Part shown: piece after piece, positions 7,177-12,528 of the stretch
Position numbering within the stretch: the first letter of the stretch is position 1
Layout of the letters: each line of letters begins with the position of its first letter
Assembly (NCBI GenBank): GCA_030627005.1
Contig: DAOUSW010000065.1
Span: 1 to 17,647 of the forward strand
Length of the DNA stretch: 17,647 bases
Reading direction: 5' to 3'
Origin: MTP4 sp9310u
Lineage (GTDB): Archaea; Halobacteriota; Methanosarcinia; Methanosarcinales; Methanosarcinaceae
Position numbers and translations under genes: made by a program
Notes under the pieces: generated by a model
The model's database searches: none
What the model was told of the DNA's origin: nothing
Seen by the model: only the letters and a program-made list of their open reading frames with translations

Positions 7177-7983
7177 TCAGCAGCGCCAGGCAAGGCACTG
7201 GACAAGTTCTTTCGTTTTTTCAAAAACCGATTCGTTTTCCATTATTACGGACCCGACCAGCACCGCATCCGCCCCTGCATCGATTACCCTGCAAACATCA
7301 TTCGGCCCGCGGATCCCGCTCTCGCTCACTATTACGTGATTTATCCCGGTTTTCCGGTCGTGTTCCCGGATAAGGGGTGCGAGCTTTTCGGTGGTTTCAA
7401 GGCTGATTTCCAGGGTTTCAAGGTTCCGGTTGTTGATCCCGATCACTCTTGCAGGGGTGTTAAGAGCCAGTTCAAGTTCCTCTGCATTATGGACTTCCAC
7501 CAGCGGCTCGAATCCTTTTTTGAGTGCAAGGTCAACGAAATCCAGGAGATTTTCCCCGAGGATTCCTGCGATCAGGAGGATGAGATCGCTTCTTGTTTCC
7601 TCAAGCTGGAGCCTGTCAATGATGAAATCCTTTCTAAGAACCGGTAAGCATACGTTTCTCCTGACGGCTTCCAGGTTTTCAAGAGAGCCCCGGAACACCT
7701 CGGGTTCGGTCAGGACCGAAATCGCAACAGCTCCGGCTTCCTCCATTTCCCACGCCAGTCTCGCAGCATCTTCCGGGAAGATCTCCCTGAAAGCTTTTCC
7801 CGGGGACGCGGGCTTGACTTCCGCAATCACGGGCACCCGGCCTTCGGTTTTGGCAGCCGCTACTGCCGTAAGGAAGTCACGCCTCTGCATGCATTCGGGC
7901 ATCCCTTCAAGTCTAATTTCCGGTCCGAAAGTCCTTATACGGGTTTTTGTTGTGTCGAGGATCTGCTGGATTTTGCTGTGCAT
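7177..7983 (-). CDS. trpC: Indole-3-glycerol-phosphate synthase
   Basis: TrpC closes the indole ring, converting CdRP to indole-3-glycerol phosphate. The (beta/alpha)8 catalytic set is visible: E55 and K57 in AEVKPASP, the general-acid Lys in VLRKDFII, the Glu in VEVHNAEEL, Asn in GINNRNL and Ser in SESGIRGPND. The phosphate-binding AVLVGSVIM is near the end. Length (268 aa) is normal for the family. The ATG ending at 7983 is the first gene of the operon, about 30 nt downstream of the predicted transcription start. It has only a weak GTGAT as a possible ribosome site. Confidence 0.96.
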   Translation of the reverse strand: MHSKIQQILDTTKTRIRTFGPEIRLEGMPECMQRRDFLTAVAAAKTEGRVPVIAEVKPASPGKAFREIFPEDAARLAWEMEEAGAVAISVLTEPEVFRGSLENLEAVRRNVCLPVLRKDFIIDRLQLEETRSDLILLIAGILGENLLDFVDLALKKGFEPLVEVHNAEELELALNTPARVIGINNRNLETLEISLETTEKLAPLIREHDRKTGINHVIVSESGIRGPNDVCRVIDAGADAVLVGSVIMENESVFEKTKELVQCLAWRC

Positions 7984-7993
7984 ATAATATCAC

Positions 7994-8015
7994 TGTTGTA
8001 TAATTATGTACAACA
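7994..8015. promoter_or_regulatory. candidate trp operator (inverted repeat containing TGTACA)
   Basis: TGTTGTA, eight bases, TACAACA forms a 22-bp inverted repeat with 7-bp arms. It covers the predicted transcription start of the trp operon and contains TGTACA at 8007-8012. In Methanothermobacter the repressor TrpY binds TGTACA-type TRP boxes. That a TrpY-like protein acts here is an inference from position and sequence only. Confidence 0.5.
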
Positions 8016-8035
8016 ATGCTTAATATTGTCTTTTG

Positions 8036-8051
8036 TATATAAAGGTTTTGG
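8036..8051 (-). promoter_or_regulatory. trp operon promoter (BRE plus TATA box)
   Basis: The minus strand reads CCAAAACC followed by TTTATATA (TATA box at 8036-8043), a good archaeal BRE/TATA pair. Initiation about 25 nt downstream falls near 8014, inside the inverted repeat and about 30 nt before the trpC ATG. Confidence 0.7.
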
Positions 8052-8190
8052 AACTGGAGGGGAAGAAACTGTAAAAATCGTCGAAAGATTTAGATAATTT
8101 AAAATGAATTGCATACAGCCCCTCTGTTGAAAAAAAATGAAAATGAAAGGTGGTTGGATCAAAATACCAAAATAGCCGGGAGAAAATTTT

Positions 8191-8655
8191 ATGAAAGATA
8201 GGGAAGTCACTGCCAAAATCGAGCTCATAAAAAGTTACGTAAACAGCAATTCGGGACAATGGATGGAGTCTCCACGGAATAAAGCCTTTGGCCAAAACAA
8301 AAGACAAAAATACCAACTTTTTCAAAAAATCCCTGGCGACAAAATTCTCTTTAAGCTTGAATCTGGCAATCCATTATACATCGAGATTTGGAGATTCGAA
8401 GAAGCAGTAACATTTCTTTATGCGAGCAAAGGGCCTGTAAAGATTGGTGCAAGAATTTCGGAAAACTATCCCGGGATTTCTCTTGAAGGTCATCTGAAAA
8501 AAATAGCAAAGTGCAAATATAACCGAAGTGCTGATACAATAACTGCACCCCATATTGCAGATTTGCTTGTGTTAGCGGATATTGCAGAATTCAAAAAGAT
8601 AATTCCTGCAAAAGGTAGAAAGGTTCATGGAGTAAAATTAAAAGGGACTTGATTC
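8191..8655 (+). CDS. Hypothetical protein
   Basis: This 153-aa protein runs divergently from the trp operon. The ATG has GGGAG 8 nt upstream, and the frame is closed by TGA right after KLKGT. It is basic and soluble, with no signal peptide or membrane segment, and alternates beta-like and helical stretches. I do not recognise a family. The base composition is clearly more AT-rich than in the trp genes, which may mean later acquisition. A weak TATA-like ATTTAAAAT lies near 8097-8105. Just downstream and on the other strand is a truncated metallopeptidase remnant, so the gene may belong to a decayed accessory cluster. Real gene is likely, function unknown. Confidence 0.65.
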
Positions 8656-8673
8656 TGGTTAATCTCCTAAAAC

Positions 8674-8934
8674 TTAGATCTTCAATAAATCCCTCTGCAC
8701 TCTCAACCATTCTTTTCTTTCTTCGTAATCCGGCAGAATTTTCTGCACATCATTCCAGAAAGCTTTTGAGTGATTTTTATGCTTCATATGGCAGAGTTCG
8801 TGGACAATGACGTAATCGATTATGGACATTTTAGCCATAACGACCCGCCAGTTGAACCTTAGCTGGTTTGTTTTTGAGCAGTTTCCCCACTTGTTTTTCA
8901 GGTATTGCTTTTCATGTACGGATTGCTTGATGGG
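8674..8934 (-). pseudogene. Truncated YgjP/DUF45 (WLM-like) metallopeptidase remnant
   Basis: The minus strand frame ending in TAA at 8674-8676 encodes the C-terminal third of a DUF45/YgjP-type zinc peptidase. It includes YLKNKWGNCS, RFNWRVVMAKMSIIDYVIV, the zinc motif HELCHMKHKNH, and the downstream SKAFW. The frame is closed upstream by a TAG at 8935-8937, and the only ATGs lie inside the conserved domain, so the N-terminal portion is missing. Upstream sequence is a 43-47-bp direct repeat rather than coding DNA. Full-length members are about 230 aa and are often found beside type I restriction genes, none of which is visible here. It is best read as a decayed gene; a short expressed product starting at an internal ATG cannot be excluded. 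Confidence 0.75.
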
Positions 8935-8990
8935 CTATTTTCAGGTATGGATTGTTTTTCATGTACTGATTACTTGATGGGCTATTTTCA
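8901..8990. repeat. imperfect direct repeat, 43 and 47 bp
   Basis: The two copies (8901-8943 and 8944-8990) share GGTA, TTTTTCATGTAC or a close match, and CTTGATGGGCTATTTTCA. They differ by a 4-nt insertion and a few substitutions. The repeat lies at the point where the metallopeptidase reading frame is lost. Confidence 0.7.
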
Positions 8991-9058
8991 GTTTCAGATT
9001 CTTTTTCAGTATGGATTTTTCCATCTTATATTTCCTTTAAACAGTGGTCGGGGAAAAG

Positions 9059-9074
9059 CCGCGCTAAGGCGCGG
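9059..9074. repeat. GC-rich hairpin
   Basis: CCGCGC, TAAG, GCGCGG forms a perfect 6-bp stem with a 4-nt loop inside AT-rich spacer. No gene or T-tract is close enough to assign it as a terminator. Confidence 0.5.
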
Positions 9075-9189
9075 GAAATGAACGATGGAATAAGGCATTA
9101 CGGTTGCTCTGGCTTTTCTTTATTCCCTTTCCCGAACTTTTCCCGGTTTCAGGAGCCATATTTTGTAGTAAAAGATACGGATTATAATC

Positions 9190-9209
9190 ATTATGATTTA
9201 AATCATAAT
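9190..9209. repeat. 20-bp perfect palindrome
   Basis: ATTATGATTTAAATCATAAT reads identically on both strands. It could be a binding site for a dimeric regulator or a relic of a mobile element end. No adjacent promoter is evident. Confidence 0.6.
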
Positions 9210-9538
9210 CTTTTGCACAGCCTTTGCTCAGGTCCGATTTGCTCTAAAAAATAGCCCGTGGTTGAAAAATGTAAAAAACTCTCCCCACCTTCGAAACCAT
9301 CAGCTTCACGGACTCGTGCATCGAACCCATTAGCTCTGTTGTTTCCACTTTTTCTTTCAGGGCCGAATTTGTTACATTCCTCATCTGCTGCGAGGGGGTT
9401 CAAGTTTCTCCTTCAGGAGCTCGAATGTTGCATTTATTGACTTGCTGAATTGGGGACGGATTAAGGTTGCTTCGGATAAGTTCGCAAATGTGCCCCCTCA
9501 CTGGTATAAAATATAAAAAAAGATACGGATAATTAATT

Positions 9539-9552
9539 CCGCTTGAGCGAAG
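9539..9552. repeat. interspersed motif CCGCTTGAGCGAAG, copy 1
   Basis: The same 14 bases recur at 10953-10966, in both cases in intergenic DNA and followed by similar GTGAA...ACGG sequence. This suggests a small dispersed repeat. Confidence 0.55.
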
Positions 9553-9622
9553 TACAGTGAAGTTAAACGGCTCTCTTGCCTTTGAATCGTAACTCAATAA
9601 GCTATTGGGAGCTGATCTCCTT

Positions 9623-10189
9623 TCACCCGAAGATCGCCAGCATCCCCTTTATGCTTTCGAACATCTCAAAGATCATCGGGGTGGTGGCGTTTGGTTCTCC
9701 CAGGGTTGAATTAGCATGTTCGGCCATGGAATCAGGGGATTCGAGGCTTTTGTTCATCCGTGTAAAACTCTCGTTGATGGAATCCGTACTGACATTTGTT
9801 TCATTAATGCCCTGGGGTCCCGAGCCCATGACTACGAGAATCGAATCAACCGCGGCAATGCCCGAATTAGTCCCTTCAAGGGTTGGAGCAAGGAAGGGAT
9901 ATTCGGAAACCCGGGACTCCAGGGTTCCGTCTATGAGCCTGAGGTTCAGGTCAAGCAGTTCCAGCATTGAGGTCAGGAAACGGAAATTAAGGTCAAGTCC
10001 CGGATCAAGGATTTCTGTGAAATTTATTTCAGGTGTGACACCTGATACATTTGATACATTTGATACATTTATTACTTCAGCGGGTTCGTTTTCTTTTTCG
10101 GAAACAATTTCTGCCGAAGCCGGAAATGCGATTGCTGTTGCTATGATTCCTGCTATTATACACAGGCAAATTGCCTGAAACCTGTCCAT
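9623..10189 (-). CDS. Small exported, sequon-rich surface protein
   Basis: The ATG ending at 10189 follows GGTGGGGG by a normal spacing and was chosen over a GTG six codons upstream. The first ~28 residues are a signal peptide: a short basic start, the hydrophobic run ICLCIIAGIIATAIAF, and a likely cleavage after PASA. The mature part is about 160 aa, acidic, rich in Asn, Ser and Thr, with ten N-X-S/T sequons (NVS three times in tandem, then NFT, NET, NVS, NES, NKS, NST, NAT). Archaeal AglB would glycosylate such sites outside the cell. There is no anchor segment, so it is probably secreted or loosely bound to the envelope. The tandem NVS comes from a 9-bp DNA repeat. I do not recognise a named family. 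Confidence 0.75.
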   Translation of the reverse strand: MDRFQAICLCIIAGIIATAIAFPASAEIVSEKENEPAEVINVSNVSNVSGVTPEINFTEILDPGLDLNFRFLTSMLELLDLNLRLIDGTLESRVSEYPFLAPTLEGTNSGIAAVDSILVVMGSGPQGINETNVSTDSINESFTRMNKSLESPDSMAEHANSTLGEPNATTPMIFEMFESIKGMLAIFG

Positions 10190-10220
10190 ACAAGCGGCCC
10201 CCACCACTATTTTTGAAAAT

Positions 10221-10253
10221 TCATTTGCAATTTATTTGCAATTCATTTGCTAT
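10221..10253. repeat. 11-bp direct repeat, three copies
   Basis: TCATTTGCAAT, TTATTTGCAAT and TCATTTGCTAT follow each other with an 11-bp period, about one helical turn. They lie in the 5' untranslated region of the exported protein gene, between its TATA box and start codon. Confidence 0.75.
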
Positions 10254-10303
10254 ATTAAAATCAGAAAAAATATTATATGAAGTTGAGGATTCATGTAAAT
10301 TTT

Positions 10304-10311
10304 TTATATAA
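10304..10311 (-). promoter_or_regulatory. TATA box for the exported protein gene
   Basis: The minus strand reads TTATATAA within an A-rich context. Initiation about 25 nt downstream would give a leader of roughly 90 nt containing the three 11-bp repeats. Confidence 0.5.
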
Positions 10312-11085
10312 GTATGGTTTCCAACAGCCTTCCCATGAGGCGTAATCCTCATCATAAGCACCATGTCCCCTCCAACATAACACAAAATAGGAGTATTTTT
10401 CAATGTATAAATAATCAATAATTTAAAAAAGAATAAGAACCGGGATTCAACTATAATATATTTCATATGTTTCGTAAAAAAGTTTAAATTATCCATCTTC
10501 ATATCAAAAATTATTAATCTGCTGTACAAATAAAACCAGGGTAACTCCTTCCAGATCCAACAATATCACTCTTCTTTAATTCGGAAATTCGACCTCAACC
10601 GGAACTGCGGGGAGTCAGGAATTAAACACATTAATAAATTTATTACAAATTATTTCTCAAACCCCAAAAGCAAAAATGCCCTGACCAGACGACCAATGGA
10701 TAAGTTTTTACAGCCTGGATACAGAAAGCTGAAATCCAAAAAACGGAATCATATGGCTTTCCGAATGTATTTTTGAAACTTGAATCGAAAAGTGCTCAAT
10801 TCTACTTATGAAAAAAGTAAAAACCTTATGTAACATTTCTTTTTTAAAAAAAAGATACTGATTTTCCCTCAATATTTTTTGCAACGGAGCCAAAACCCGA
10901 CACATGTAACCTTCTGCCAGAACACAACTCATTCTAAACAAACATAAGTAGTCCGCTTGAGCGAAGCGCAGCGTAGTGAAACGGACAGCGCACTGCCGAG
11001 CCGCAACTCGGCTGGCGAAGGATTTACATGTAAGATATGCATACAACGCACAAAAAACAAAAGTAAACACAAAAATAAAACATAG
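10312..11085. other. long intergenic region without a supported gene
   Basis: This spacer holds a hairpin ATGAGG/CCTCAT (10335-10352), AT-rich DNA with no family-like frame, and a GC-rich island at 10951-11012 with two hairpins. A 47-codon minus-strand frame starting at 10361 has GGAGGGG upstream, but it overlaps the promoter of the exported protein, so I do not call it. Confidence 0.5.
10951..11012. repeat. structured GC-rich island with interspersed motif copy 2
   Basis: GTCCG...CGGAC (10951-10955 with 10980-10984) encloses CCGCTTGAGCGAAG. It is followed by a perfect hairpin, GCCGAG, CCGCAA, CTCGGC, at 10995-11012. The island stands out from AT-rich surroundings about 75 bases before the cyclophilin promoter. 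It could be a dispersed repeat or a small RNA. Confidence 0.5.
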
Positions 11086-11093
11086 TATATAAA
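11086..11093 (+). promoter_or_regulatory. TATA box of the cyclophilin gene
   Basis: TATATAAA lies 28 nt before the start codon. Normal archaeal spacing puts initiation at about 11111-11115, leaving a leader of under 10 nt. No Shine-Dalgarno sequence is seen, so the message is probably near-leaderless. Confidence 0.65.
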
Positions 11094-11120
11094 GTTAGAC
11101 AGAGGTCTTTAAATGGTTGT

Positions 11121-11579
11121 ATGGAAGGGAAAAAAGCAATTTTGCATACCAACATGGGTGACATCACAATTGAACTGTACGGGGACATGCCGATTACCGC
11201 AGGGAACTTCGCAAAACTCGTAAGCGAGGGCTTCTACGACGGCGTAATTTTCCACCGCGTAATTGACGGCTTCATGCTCCAGGGCGGAGACCCGACAGGC
11301 ACGGGCATGGGCGGCCCGGGTTATGAAATTCCGGACGAGTTCACCAAAAACAACCGGAACGACAGGGGTACCATCTCCATGGCAAACGCAGGGCCCAACA
11401 CCGGAGGCAGCCAGTTTTTCATCAACCTGGTTGACAACAACCACCTGAACAGAGGGCACCCGGTATTCGGGAAGGTCGTCGAAGGCATGGACGTGGTCGA
11501 TAAGATAGGGAAAGTGAAGACCGGCCGCAACGACCGCCCGACAAGCGAAGTGAAAATCGAAAAAGCCGAGCTTGTTTAA
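11121..11579 (+). CDS. Cyclophilin-type peptidyl-prolyl cis-trans isomerase
   Basis: This enzyme isomerises Xaa-Pro bonds during protein folding, here in the cytoplasm since no signal peptide is present. The 152-aa single domain is typical of small prokaryotic cyclophilins. It carries the catalytic R46 in GVIFHRVIDGFMLQGGD, the substrate-site Q98 and F100 in GGSQFFI, and the conserved HPVFGKVVEGMDVVD. At the position of the human CypA tryptophan that contacts cyclosporin there is a histidine (NNHLN, about residue 108). By family knowledge this predicts weak cyclosporin binding. It is monocistronic and followed by T-rich DNA. Confidence 0.95.
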   Translation: MEGKKAILHTNMGDITIELYGDMPITAGNFAKLVSEGFYDGVIFHRVIDGFMLQGGDPTGTGMGGPGYEIPDEFTKNNRNDRGTISMANAGPNTGGSQFFINLVDNNHLNRGHPVFGKVVEGMDVVDKIGKVKTGRNDRPTSEVKIEKAELV

Positions 11580-11584
11580 GCTTC

Positions 11585-11613
11585 GGTTTTTTACATTTCC
11601 TTTTACTTTTTTT
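11585..11613 (+). terminator. T-rich terminator after the cyclophilin gene
   Basis: Three T-tracts (TTTTTT, TTTT, TTTTTTT) follow within 35 nt of the stop codon on the coding strand, as expected for archaeal oligo-T termination. Confidence 0.5.
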
Positions 11614-11619
11614 GCAATA

Positions 11620-11740
11620 CTTGTCTTCAGTTTTCGTTTTTGACTTCAGTCTTCAATTTTCATAGTCAGCTGCAGTTTTCAATTTTCGTCTTCAATTTTA
11701 GTTTTTGGCTTTAGTCTTCGGTTTTAATTTTCAATATCCT
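11620..11740. repeat. degenerate TTCAATTTTCGTCTTCAGTTTT-type repeats
   Basis: Short units such as GTCTTCAGTTTTC, GTCTTCAATTTTC and GCTTTAGTCTTCGGTTTTAA recur irregularly over about 120 bp downstream of the cyclophilin gene. They look like decayed simple tandem repeats. Confidence 0.5.
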
Positions 11741-11751
11741 TATTAATTACA

Positions 11752-12151
11752 AACCTTAACTCCGATTTTTTGTAGGGACTATGCCAAAAACAATTTTTTG
11801 TAATCTGTTATTTAAACCCTTATGTGTGTGATTTTGGTGGTGAAATGAGCAAAATGTATACTCCTATGCTTTGAAAATATTACCTCTGTATAAACGTTAG
11901 ATCGGGCACTCAAAAGTCAGAAAATGATTACAGGCGAGCACAAAAACTAACGTAAAATATTATTATTCTATTGTTAAGAATAATTTAAAGCTCTTACTTA
12001 TACACGTTTATCCACATGATGTCAAAATGTGTGTAAATAATCTGAAAATCAAATATTTCCTATTGTAACTATTGAGGCGCATGTAGTTGAAAACAGATAT
12101 CTTATCGGTAAATAGCTAATATGTTCCCCAGGAAAAATCGGAGTTAAGGTT
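11752..12151. mobile_element. 400-bp non-coding element with terminal inverted repeats (MITE-like)
   Basis: AACCTTAACTCCGATTTTT at 11752-11770 is matched 19 of 19 by its reverse complement at 12133-12151. Similarity continues inward (GGGA and AT positions shared). No open frame of useful length lies inside, so this looks like a non-autonomous element or the shell of an insertion sequence. A clear target duplication was not found. Confidence 0.6.
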
Positions 12152-12156
12152 AGTTA

Positions 12157-12396
12157 GAGCGTGTCTTAAAATTCAATTTGATTATACAATTGGGATAGGA
12201 ATAACGTATCTGGACCGAAAAACAGTAGCATTAAATCTTTAAATGTCTAAAGTGTAAATTTTTACAATGATGTCTGGTGTATTTGGTTTTATCCATTGTA
12301 CAAATAATCCGAATGTAATTGATTTACAGTCTGAACTTAAGATCAACAACGCCTACTATCCAAATGTAGAAATGGTTTGAATTTTAAGACATCACC
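12157..12396. mobile_element. 240-bp IS5-like MITE candidate
   Basis: The left end GAGCGTGTCTTAAAATTCAA and the reverse complement of the right end GGTGATGTCTTAAAATTCAA agree at 16 of 20 positions, with a perfect 15-bp core (12162-12176 and 12377-12391). Both ends are flanked by TTA (12154-12156 and 12397-12399), a possible 3-bp target duplication. GAGCGTGTCT-type ends and TNA targets are typical of the IS5 family. It begins six bases after the 400-bp element ends. Confidence 0.6.
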
Positions 12397-12467
12397 TTAA
12401 TAAATTTTATATAGATTTCCTTCATCTTAATAAGTATCGCCAGTGAGATCCCAAACATTCTCTATAA

Positions 12468-12505
12468 TTCTTGCTGGTTAACTTAATTCTCGCTGGTTAA
12501 CTTAA
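12468..12505. repeat. 19-bp tandem repeat upstream of the histidine kinase
   Basis: TTCTTGCTGGTTAACTTAA and TTCTCGCTGGTTAACTTAA follow each other without a gap, each with a GTTAAC palindrome. They end 20 bases before the GTG start and could be regulator sites. Confidence 0.75.
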
Positions 12506-12516
12506 TACCCTAAAGC

Positions 12517-12528
12517 CACCTCGAGGTG
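12517..12528. promoter_or_regulatory. 12-bp palindrome ending at the kinase start codon
   Basis: CACCTCGAGGTG is a perfect palindrome whose last three bases are the GTG start. Its GAGGTG half resembles a Shine-Dalgarno sequence but is too close to serve this start normally. A hairpin or a protein bound here would block initiation. Confidence 0.4.

Larger units (their letters stand above)
8991..9622. other. spacer without a recognisable gene
   Basis: About 630 bases separate the peptidase remnant from the exported protein gene. The stretch holds a GC-rich hairpin, a 20-bp palindrome, the direct repeat AAAGATACGGAT (near 9171 and 9519), and one copy of CCGCTTGAGCGAAG. Open frames here are short, lack ribosome sites and show no family motif. 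Confidence 0.5.

Noticed and set aside
10221..10361. A 47-codon minus-strand frame with GGAGGGG upstream
   Set aside because: It overlaps the TATA box and leader of the exported protein gene and shows no family similarity, although the ribosome site is good.
10708..11070. A minus-strand 120-codon frame before the cyclophilin gene
   Set aside because: It crosses the interspersed hairpin island and the AT-rich spacer, and its composition is not gene-like.
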